DNA from: an uncultured Litorivicinus sp. | GTDB taxonomy: Bacteria; Pseudomonadota; Gammaproteobacteria; Pseudomonadales; Litorivicinaceae | NCBI GenBank assembly: GCA_938091715.1 | Contig: CALKMT010000075.1 | Location: 1-12,208, forward strand | Direction: 5' to 3' | Length of the DNA stretch: 12,208 nucleotides | In this document: positions 7,344 through 12,208 of the stretch, one piece after another | Layout of the letters: the number at the start of each line of letters is the position of its first letter | How positions within the stretch are numbered: position 1 is the stretch's first letter | Notes under the pieces: generated by a model | The model's input: the letters and a program-made list of their open reading frames with translations, nothing else | The model's database searches: none | What the model was told of the DNA's origin: nothing | Position numbers and translations under genes: made by a program

Positions 7344-7862
7344 TCAACGAGACCTTTGCTGGGCACGCCATTTTTCTGGCCGGGTAAAGCGCCCCTGCCA
7401 AATACCCTGCTTGGCCTGACGCGCCAGGCGCTCTTGGGATCGAAAGCGATCGTCATAGCGGGTGTAGGCCACCGCCCATCCTTGCTCCACCATGCGGGCA
7501 TTGAGCCAGATTTGACCGGCATAGCAGTCACTGACCCAGCGTTGATAGCGATCCACGTCCAGGCGCCGGCACTGGACCGGCTGCCCTTGGATTAACTCGC
7601 GCAGGGCTGCCGTGGCCGCCCGCCCGCAGGCATAGGATTGGCCGTTTTGATCGCGACAGGACTGACGGCCCTCGGGCGCATCAATGCCAGACAGGCGGAT
7701 CCGCCGACCGTCCACCTCGAGGCTGTCCCCATCGACAATGGTGGCGGCGCCGCTTGCAACGCCATCCGTGGCCTGTTGTGCCGCAACGTCCCGGGGCCCC
7801 TCAGGCCACTGACTGAAGCCCACAGCCACCAGGATCAGCCCGGCGGTCCAGGATTTTTTCAT
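7344..7862 (-). CDS. Exported thermonuclease-family (SNase-like) nuclease
   Basis: A 172-residue staphylococcal-nuclease-like protein. Residues 1 to about 28 look like a Sec signal peptide (MKKSWTAGLILVAVGF..., small residues near AAQ), so it probably acts outside the inner membrane. The SNase fold starts with ATIVDGDSLEV (40-50) and IRLSGIDAPE (55-64). Calcium and catalytic residues fit S. aureus nuclease: R56, D61, E64 and R108 correspond to R35, D40, E43 and R87, with identical R-to-E (8) and E-to-R (44) spacings. Cysteines C69, C79, C98 and C113 could form disulfides in an oxidising compartment. The frame extends upstream to 7967, but the signal peptide and the ATGA overlap with the tcdA stop (7859-7862) mark the ATG at 7862 as the start. 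It cleaves DNA and/or RNA by family; its biological role is unclear. Confidence 0.88.
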   Translation of the reverse strand: MKKSWTAGLILVAVGFSQWPEGPRDVAAQQATDGVASGAATIVDGDSLEVDGRRIRLSGIDAPEGRQSCRDQNGQSYACGRAATAALRELIQGQPVQCRRLDVDRYQRWVSDCYAGQIWLNARMVEQGWAVAYTRYDDRFRSQERLARQAKQGIWQGRFTRPEKWRAQQRSR

Positions 7863-8629
7863 GCCTCGGCCAGCCGAGCACGGCTGAGATGTGCCAGACA
7901 CAAAGCGGTCAATTGCATGGCAAAGGCGGTGGTGACCGCCATACTGGCGCCCAACCCGCCGCCGCAATCCAGGCCGCCCACCGCATCAGGGTGGCGCATC
8001 GATTGGGTGCCGCCATCCGGCGCCGGGTAACGGGGTTGCTCGGTGGAAAAGACACAGCGCACGCCCATTTTCTTGTCACCGTTCAGGCCGGACTTGCGCA
8101 GTTGGCGACGCAACTTGGCCAGCAAGGGATCCTGGATCACCCGTGCCAGATCCGCCGACTGAACTTGGCTAGGGTCAATTTGGCCACCGGCCGCACCGCT
8201 GACAAATAAGGGCAGTTTCTGACGACGGGCGGCCCAGACCATGGCCTCCTTGGCCTTTAGCGTGTCACAGGCATCAATACAGGCGGTTAGCCCCTGCAAA
8301 TAGTGCGCGGCATTGTCCGGCGTGACGAAATCTTGAATCGCCTGAACCTGGCAGGCCGGGTTGATCTGGGCAATGCGATCGGCCACCGCCTGGGCCTTGT
8401 TATCGCCGTAGTGACCCAGCAAAGCTGGCAGTTGCCGGTTGGTGTTTGAGACACACAGGTCGTCCAGGTCGATCAGGTCGATTGCACCGATGCCACTGCG
8501 TGCCAGACTCTCGGCCACCCAACTGCCCACCCCGCCGACACCGACGACGGCGACCCGGGATCGGGTGAAGTTTTCAAGTCCTCGTGTCCCATAGCAACGG
8601 GCCACCCCAGCAAAGCGTTCTAAATCCAT
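7859..8629 (-). CDS. tcdA: tRNA threonylcarbamoyladenosine dehydratase TcdA (CsdL/YgdL)
   Basis: An E1/ThiF-like enzyme of about 256 residues that uses ATP to cyclise t6A at position 37 of ANN-decoding tRNAs into ct6A. Numbered from the GTG at 8644, it shows RFAGVARCYG (10-19), the nucleotide-binding GVGGVGSW (35-42), IDLDDLCVSNTNRQ (58-71), the SGAAGGQIDPSQ segment (149-160), DLARVIQDPL (165-174) and KKMGVRCVFS (191-200), all closely matching E. coli TcdA. Two starts are possible: ATG 8629 (MDLERF...) or GTG 8644, five codons earlier. Neither has a good Shine-Dalgarno; I chose ATG because homologues begin close to the RFGG motif. Its TGA overlaps the ATG of the exported nuclease gene. The gene diverges from the yccA-like gene. 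Confidence 0.93.
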   Translation of the reverse strand: MDLERFAGVARCYGTRGLENFTRSRVAVVGVGGVGSWVAESLARSGIGAIDLIDLDDLCVSNTNRQLPALLGHYGDNKAQAVADRIAQINPACQVQAIQDFVTPDNAAHYLQGLTACIDACDTLKAKEAMVWAARRQKLPLFVSGAAGGQIDPSQVQSADLARVIQDPLLAKLRRQLRKSGLNGDKKMGVRCVFSTEQPRYPAPDGGTQSMRHPDAVGGLDCGGGLGASMAVTTAFAMQLTALCLAHLSRARLAEA

Positions 8630-8641
8630 CGCATCAGTGTA

Positions 8642-8651
8642 CACCTAGGTG
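8642..8651. repeat. 10-bp perfect palindrome at the 5' end of tcdA
   Basis: CACCTAGGTG is its own reverse complement and overlaps the candidate GTG start of tcdA. It could be an operator half-pair or chance; no second copy was seen nearby. Confidence 0.3.
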
Positions 8652-8746
8652 GTATCCAAGAGACCCTTCAGGTAACGTCTCGGATTGAACTTTTGGGGAT
8701 TAAACCCCACTAAAACCTTGTCGAAATCACAGGAGACAACGACGCT
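8645..8746 (+). promoter_or_regulatory. Divergent intergenic region, likely promoter of the yccA-like gene
   Basis: This region separates divergent tcdA and the BI-1 gene and should hold promoters for both. On the plus strand TTGAAC (8685-8690) resembles a -35 element, and ACTAAA 18 nt further (8709-8714) is a poor -10. Between them is a short inverted repeat, TGGGG (8694-8698) and CCCCA (8705-8709), around an A/T loop. AGGAGA (8731-8736) is the ribosome-binding site, 10 nt before the ATG. The promoter elements are weak matches. Confidence 0.4.
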
Positions 8747-9421
8747 ATGAGCGAAGAACGCGTAATCGCAGCCACGACGGCGGATCAGGTTAGTGCCCGG
8801 GGCATTAACAAGGTTCTACGTCAAACTTACATGCTGTTAGGCATGACCCTGGCCTTCAGTGCCGCTATGACAGCGGTCGCGGTTTCTGTCGGCGCAACGC
8901 CCATGAATTGGATTGTTTCACTGGTCGTGATGATCGGTTTGTTGTTCGCCGTTCAGGGTGCACGCAACAGTGTTTGGGCCTTGCCCTTGGTCTTTGCCTT
9001 TACCGGCTGGATGGGCTGGTCACTGGGGCCGATGGTCAGTTTTGTATTGGGTAGCGCAGGCGGCATGGGCATCTTGTTCAACGCCACCGCAGGTACCGCC
9101 ATCACTTTCTTTGCCCTGTCGGCCTATGCCATCACCAGCGGTCGGGATTTCACCTTTATGCGTGGATTCTTGATGACCGGTTTGGTGGTTTGCTTGTTGG
9201 CCATCGTAGCTGGGTTCTTTTTTCAAGTACCCGGTCTGCAATTGGCGATCAGCGGCGCACTGATTCTGTTGGCCTCAGGATTCATCCTGTTTGACACCTC
9301 GAACATCGTGCGCGGTGGCGAGACTAACTACGTCATGGCCACGGTCAGCCTGTACATCAACATCTACATGCTGTTCTCGAACCTGTTGGCGATCTTGGGC
9401 GTTATGGGCAGCGACGACTAA
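8747..9421 (+). CDS. yccA: Bax inhibitor-1/YccA-family inner-membrane protein
   Basis: A 224-residue membrane protein of the BI-1 (TMBIM) family. After a short hydrophilic N-terminus (1-25) come about seven hydrophobic helices between residues 28 and 219. The family signature is clear in the last part: LLASGFILFDTSNIV (174-188), then TNYVMATVSLYINIYMLF (193-210). D183 and the terminal GSDD supply the acidic residues typical of BI-1 proteins. E. coli YccA is a substrate and modulator of the FtsH protease, and some bacterial homologues are pH-sensitive calcium channels. Which applies here is not visible. It has a good AGGAGA ribosome-binding site. In E. coli yccA lies next to tusE; here it is followed by a LysE exporter and the whole tusDCB-tusE run, so the neighbourhood supports the name. 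Confidence 0.9.
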   Translation: MSEERVIAATTADQVSARGINKVLRQTYMLLGMTLAFSAAMTAVAVSVGATPMNWIVSLVVMIGLLFAVQGARNSVWALPLVFAFTGWMGWSLGPMVSFVLGSAGGMGILFNATAGTAITFFALSAYAITSGRDFTFMRGFLMTGLVVCLLAIVAGFFFQVPGLQLAISGALILLASGFILFDTSNIVRGGETNYVMATVSLYINIYMLFSNLLAILGVMGSDD

Positions 9422-9440
9422 TCCCGTCGCACCCAGCCAG

Positions 9441-9466
9441 AGCCCGGCCATCGCCGGGCTTTTTTA
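9441..9466 (+). terminator. Rho-independent terminator after the yccA-like gene
   Basis: AGCCCGGC (9441-9448) pairs perfectly with GCCGGGCT (9453-9460) around a four-base loop, CATC, and runs straight into a T tract (9460-9465). This is a textbook intrinsic terminator, 20 nt after the stop codon. It is followed almost at once by the LysE ribosome-binding site (AGGA 9470-9473). Confidence 0.93.
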
Positions 9467-9480
9467 TTTAGGACACCACC

Positions 9481-10092
9481 ATGACCCTGATCACCGCCGG
9501 CAGTTTATTTCTGGCCACTCTGATTTTTGCCGTCACCCCAGGGCCGGGTACCCTGGCGGTCATCGGTCGTGGACTGGCGCAAGGCTTTTGGCCGGCGTTC
9601 ATCCTGGGAATCGGGCTGACACTGGGGGACATGCTGTTTCTGTGGGCCGCCATGCTGTCACTGGGATTGATTGCCGAACAGGCCGCGGGCCTGTTTCAGT
9701 GGGTCCGCTGGATTGGTGGAGGCTACCTGATTTATCTGGGTATTCAGACCTTTCGCGCGCCACCCCCCAGCGTTGAAAGCGCCCCTGCGATCGGACGCGG
9801 ATGGTGGAAAAGCCTGGTCGCCGGTTGTGCCATCAGTTGCACCAATCCCAAGGTCATCCTGTTCTATTTAGGATTCTTGCCATTGTTCCTGGATCTGGCG
9901 GTGCTGAGCCTGAGCGATATGCTGTGGGTCACGCTGATCATTCAGATTGCACTGATGGTAGTCTTGTTCGGCATCAGTTTGGGGGCGCACCGATTGCGTC
10001 CGTTGCTGGTACGCGGCGGCGTAGGTCGCTGGATTAATCGAATCTCTGGGGGAGTCATGGGCGGCGTTGGGGCCGCGGTCGCAAGTTCATGA
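9481..10092 (+). CDS. LysE/RhtB-family exporter
   Basis: A 203-residue integral membrane protein of the LysE family, whose members export amino acids or related small molecules in exchange for protons. The N-terminal helix carries AVTPGPGTLAVIGRGLAQGF (17-36), with the hallmark PGPG motif. The second half carries SCTNPKVILFYLGFLPLF (119-136), with the conserved NPK. About five to six transmembrane segments are apparent, the usual number. AGGA lies 7 nt before the ATG at 9481. The stop overlaps the tusD ATG by 4 nt (10089-10092), so it is probably cotranscribed and translationally coupled with the Tus genes. The substrate is unknown; coupling to a sulfur relay makes a thiol or cysteine-related substrate conceivable, but that is speculation. 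Confidence 0.9.
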   Translation: MTLITAGSLFLATLIFAVTPGPGTLAVIGRGLAQGFWPAFILGIGLTLGDMLFLWAAMLSLGLIAEQAAGLFQWVRWIGGGYLIYLGIQTFRAPPPSVESAPAIGRGWWKSLVAGCAISCTNPKVILFYLGFLPLFLDLAVLSLSDMLWVTLIIQIALMVVLFGISLGAHRLRPLLVRGGVGRWINRISGGVMGGVGAAVASS

Positions 10093-10454
10093 AGATAGCC
10101 TTGTTAATCATGGCGCCCGAGGACAGCGGGCGCGCCCTGCACATTGCCCAAGCCATGGCGCGGAAAAACACGCTGGGGCGGATATTTTTTTACCAACGCG
10201 GGGTCGAGCAGTTAAACACCAATGCGTTGCCAGCCTCGGGTGCGTCCTTGGCGCAACAATGGAGTGAGTTTCTGGCGGCCAACCCCATGGACGCCATCGC
10301 CTGTGTCACCAGCGCTTTAAGTGCCGGCGTCCTGGACGCCACGCAGGCCGACAAGCACGGGCGCGCCGCCACCTTGGCACGGGGTGCCGAGTTGGGCGGG
10401 CTGGGCCAACTGGTCGATATGCTCGAGAACGACAAGGTGGTTACCCTGAAATGA
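10089..10454 (+). CDS. tusD: Sulfurtransferase subunit TusD (DsrE family)
   Basis: A 121-residue DsrE-like protein. TusD is the catalytic subunit of the TusBCD hexamer, which takes persulfide sulfur from TusA/IscS and passes it to TusE and then MnmA for 2-thiouridine at tRNA U34. The motif FFYQRGVEQLN (33-43) aligns with the FFYREGV segment of E. coli TusD. IACVTSALSAGVLD (70-83) aligns with its active-site segment, placing the sulfur-carrying residue at C72. Length is close to the E. coli protein (128). The ATG overlaps the LysE stop and the TGA overlaps the tusC start, both as ATGA. No good Shine-Dalgarno precedes it, consistent with translation coupled to the upstream gene. Confidence 0.92.
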   Translation: MKIALLIMAPEDSGRALHIAQAMARKNTLGRIFFYQRGVEQLNTNALPASGASLAQQWSEFLAANPMDAIACVTSALSAGVLDATQADKHGRAATLARGAELGGLGQLVDMLENDKVVTLK

Positions 10455-10762
10455 TTGCACTGGTATTCAGCGCCCCCCCGGCGGACAAAAAACGCACCCG
10501 TGCCGGTATCGATTTGGCCATGACCTTGGCGACCTTTGAAACCGAATTCGAGCTGTACTTTGTCGGTGCCGCCGCGGACTGTCTGGCCCCTGACGAGCGC
10601 CCCAAGTCCGCCAGCCGTCTACTGGCCTCGCTGCCGTTGTATGGGCTCGCACAGTGGTACTGCGACCGGGCGGTAGACAACGCACTGGACGGCACACAGA
10701 CCCTGACTCCCAGCGCGATACACCAGCGTATTCGCCAATGCCAACAGGTGATTCGAGTATGA
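10451..10762 (+). CDS. tusC: Sulfur relay subunit TusC (DsrF family)
   Basis: A 103-residue DsrF-like subunit of the TusBCD complex, slightly shorter than E. coli TusC (119). The N-terminal strand IALVFSAPPADKKRTRAGIDLAMTLA (2-27) and the following LYFVGAAADCL and PLYGL-QWYCD segments align with E. coli TusC (IAFVFSTAP..., VFFIADGV..., KLLGLYDIEQCWVC). It is a structural partner of TusD rather than the main sulfur carrier. The start overlaps the tusD stop by ATGA (10451-10454), with AGGTGG about 10 nt upstream; the stop overlaps the tusB start in the same way. Confidence 0.9.
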   Translation: MIALVFSAPPADKKRTRAGIDLAMTLATFETEFELYFVGAAADCLAPDERPKSASRLLASLPLYGLAQWYCDRAVDNALDGTQTLTPSAIHQRIRQCQQVIRV

Positions 10763-10986
10763 GTACCTTGCATTTATTAATGACACCCGGGGCCATCGAG
10801 CAGGCCCGAGCGTCGATTCACCCCGAGGATCAGGTCGTGACCTTTGACCAGCCACAGCCGATTGACCTGGTGTGTGCCGGACAGTTTTTGGCCTATTTAA
10901 CGGACCCAATTGATCACCCGCTGGCGATCCACGCCGACCGTCTGGCCGACATGATCGCCGCCGCCAGCCGAGTGGAAACATGGTAG
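10759..10986 (+). CDS. tusB: Sulfur relay subunit TusB (DsrH family), short
   Basis: A 75-residue protein in the place of TusB, the third subunit of the TusBCD complex. Direct similarity is modest. It begins MSTLHLLMTPG, comparable to MLHTLHRSP of E. coli TusB, and ends in Trp like that protein, but is about 20 residues shorter. The identification therefore rests mostly on position between tusC and tusE. The frame is open further upstream to 10654, but those codons lie inside tusC. The ATG at 10759 overlaps the tusC TGA by 4 nt and has AGGTGA 8 nt upstream, so this is the start. Its TAG lies 7 nt into tusE. Confidence 0.82.
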   Translation: MSTLHLLMTPGAIEQARASIHPEDQVVTFDQPQPIDLVCAGQFLAYLTDPIDHPLAIHADRLADMIAAASRVETW

Positions 10987-11288
10987 CCCGAGATCCCGAG
11001 GGTTATTTGCTGGATGCCCAGGATTGGACACCAGAATTGGCCGAGCAATTAGCCCAGGAGCAGGGGCTCAGCTTAACCCCTGCGCATTGGGAGCTGATTC
11101 CCCTGATCCAAGAGTTTTATCGGCGCTTTGATCATTCACCGGCCAACCGGGCCCTGGCGCGCTGGATCCAACAACAGTTGGGGCCGGAACAGGCCAAGAC
11201 TCGGTATCTGAGGCGGTTGTTTCCCGACAGCCCACCGAAACAACTGGCCCAGATCGCCGGGTTACCCCGGCCGGACCATTGCCTGTAG
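10980..11288 (+). CDS. tusE: Sulfurtransferase TusE (DsrC family)
   Basis: A 102-residue DsrC-family sulfur carrier that accepts persulfide sulfur from TusD and hands it to MnmA. Clear family motifs are EGYLLDAQDW (7-16), LSLTPAHWELI (30-40), EFYRRFDHSPANRAL (45-59), TRYLRRLFPDSPPKQLAQIAGLPRP (74-98) and the penultimate C101, on the swinging C-terminal arm. Only this one of the two DsrC cysteines is present, as in E. coli TusE. That points to tRNA thiolation rather than dissimilatory sulfur metabolism. The N-terminus is about seven residues shorter than E. coli TusE; no in-frame start was found in the codons just upstream. It overlaps tusB by 7 nt and ends 3 nt from the convergent purU stop. 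Confidence 0.93.
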   Translation: MVARDPEGYLLDAQDWTPELAEQLAQEQGLSLTPAHWELIPLIQEFYRRFDHSPANRALARWIQQQLGPEQAKTRYLRRLFPDSPPKQLAQIAGLPRPDHCL

Positions 11289-11291
11289 GGC

Positions 11292-12161
11292 CTAAGAGCT
11301 CAAGACCACGGTTTTCAAACCGTTAACAAAGACCCGATGCTCGCTGTGATATTTGACCGCCTTGCCCAGGGCCTGGGTTTCCATGGTCCGTCCGACGTCG
11401 CGTAAATCGTCCGGTCCGTGGGTGTGATTCACCCGGGCCACTTCCTGTTCGATAATCGGCCCCTCGTCCAAATCACTGGTGACATAGTGCGCGGTGGCAC
11501 CAATCTGTTTCACCCCACGATCATAGGCTTGGTAATAAGGCCGCGCACCCTTGAAACCGGGCAAGAACGAGTGGTGGATGTTGATGCAGCGCCCGGCCAG
11601 ATGGGCACACAGATCCTCTGTCAAAATCTGCATGTAACGGGCCAGAATCACCAACTCGGATTCGGTCTCGGCAAACGCCGCTTTGATGCGGTCCTCGCGG
11701 GCGGCCTTGGTTTGCGCGGCATCGTCTAATTGCGGCAATAGCTCAAACTCGATGCCATAAAATTCCGCGATTGGCTGGGTGGTCGCGTGATTGGACAGCA
11801 CTTTGGTGATCTCGATGTTCAGCTCGCCCCGCTGCTTGCGTTGCAACAGATCCAACAGACAGTGATCGTGCTGCGACACCAGCACCAGGGTCTTCATCGG
11901 CTGTTGTTTGGCGACCCAGGTCGCCTGCATCTGAAAGCCTTGCTCGACCGGAACAAAGGCCGCGCGCAGGGTGTCCAAAGATTCGCCCTCACCGGGCAAG
12001 AACGAGATACGGGCAAAAAACAAACCGGTCTCGATGTCGTCGAACTGACTCATCTCGTCGATAAAGCAGCCGCGGCCACTCAAAAAGCTGCTGATGGCGG
12101 CCACCAGCCCGACTCGACCGGGGCACACCACGGTCAGGATTAAATGGGGTTCCGATGACAT
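11292..12161 (-). CDS. purU: Formyltetrahydrofolate deformylase PurU
   Basis: A 289-residue enzyme hydrolysing 10-formyl-tetrahydrofolate to formate and tetrahydrofolate. It balances one-carbon pools and supplies formate, for example to PurT. Residues about 5-85 form the ACT regulatory domain (LILTVVCPGRVGLVAAISSFL...), which in E. coli senses methionine and glycine. Residues about 88-285 form the formyltransferase fold shared with PurN. N194 and H196 in INIHHSFLP and D232 in LDEGPII match the Asn-His-Asp catalytic set of PurN (N106, H108, D144), with the same H-to-D spacing of 36. GARPYYQAYDRGVKQIGATAHYV is the usual PurU core. The ATG at 12161 has AAGGA 5 nt upstream (12167-12171). It is convergent with tusE; its promoter would lie at or beyond the right edge, where 12162-12208 shows nothing definite. 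Confidence 0.96.
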   Translation of the reverse strand: MSSEPHLILTVVCPGRVGLVAAISSFLSGRGCFIDEMSQFDDIETGLFFARISFLPGEGESLDTLRAAFVPVEQGFQMQATWVAKQQPMKTLVLVSQHDHCLLDLLQRKQRGELNIEITKVLSNHATTQPIAEFYGIEFELLPQLDDAAQTKAAREDRIKAAFAETESELVILARYMQILTEDLCAHLAGRCINIHHSFLPGFKGARPYYQAYDRGVKQIGATAHYVTSDLDEGPIIEQEVARVNHTHGPDDLRDVGRTMETQALGKAVKYHSEHRVFVNGLKTVVLSS

Positions 12162-12208
12162 GTCTGTCCTTAGCGAATCGGCGAAGCCGGTTAGTCTAAT
12201 GATTTGCG

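Noticed and set aside
7863..7967. Longer N-terminus for the SNase-like protein
   Set aside because: It would place 35 Arg/Gly-rich residues before an evident signal peptide and overlaps the tcdA coding region.
10654..10758. Longer N-terminus for TusB
   Set aside because: These codons are inside tusC in another frame; the start at 10759 has an AGGTGA site and overlaps the tusC stop.
11308..11323. Inverted repeat ACGGTTT/AAACCGT just past the tusE stop as a terminator for the tus operon
   Set aside because: It lies inside the purU coding end, has few G-C pairs and is not followed by a T tract on the plus strand.

Overview
The window looks like chromosomal DNA from a gammaproteobacterium. The base composition is GC-rich (roughly 60% by eye, not computed). 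The tusDCB-tusE sulfur relay genes, a YccA-type Bax-inhibitor homologue, TcdA and PurU are typical of that class, and yccA next to tusE is an arrangement known from E. coli. I cannot name the genus. Genes are packed tightly: seven neighbouring pairs share an ATGA start/stop overlap, one pair overlaps by 7 nt, and one convergent pair shares a CTAG for both stop codons. No stretch over 300 nt lacks a gene, and I see no RNA genes, mobile elements, CRISPR arrays or long repeats.

Left part (1-3224). The window opens inside the C-terminal part of a D-amino-acid-oxidase-type FAD oxidoreductase (+), followed by selO, a pseudokinase-fold protein AMPylase (+). Converging on selO is a four-gene minus-strand operon. 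In transcription order it is a GntR/FCD regulator (6329-5643), a DapA-like class I lyase (5646-4720), a PuuC-like aldehyde dehydrogenase (4723-3221) and a DAO-family FAD oxidoreductase (3224-1905). All three junctions are 4-nt ATGA overlaps. Two tandem copies of a TTGTATACAA-like GntR operator sit one helical turn apart just upstream. FAD oxidation of an amine, then a DapA-type lyase/deaminase, then aldehyde oxidation matches the logic of D-hydroxyproline breakdown to 2-oxoglutarate. The substrate is not proven by sequence, and no epimerase is present in the window.

Middle (6419-8746). Continuing on the minus strand are an EamA/DMT-family 10-TM transporter, an exported staphylococcal-nuclease-like nuclease, and tcdA (ct6A37 formation), the last two sharing an ATGA overlap. 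A 102-117 nt divergent intergenic region separates tcdA from the plus-strand genes.

Right part (8747-12161). The plus strand carries a BI-1/YccA membrane protein with a strong intrinsic terminator. Then comes a tightly overlapped run: LysE-family exporter, tusD, tusC, tusB, tusE. These Tus proteins relay sulfur to MnmA for 2-thiouridine at U34 of tRNA. Converging on tusE from the minus strand is purU (formyltetrahydrofolate deformylase). The LysE ribosome-binding site begins about 5 nt after the terminator's U-run, so the LysE-tus genes probably depend on read-through or on a promoter inside the upstream gene.

Most of the content is conventional. The points most worth checking are the substrate and operator of the four-gene catabolic operon, the coupling of a LysE exporter to the Tus relay behind a terminator, and the Cys arrangement of SelO.
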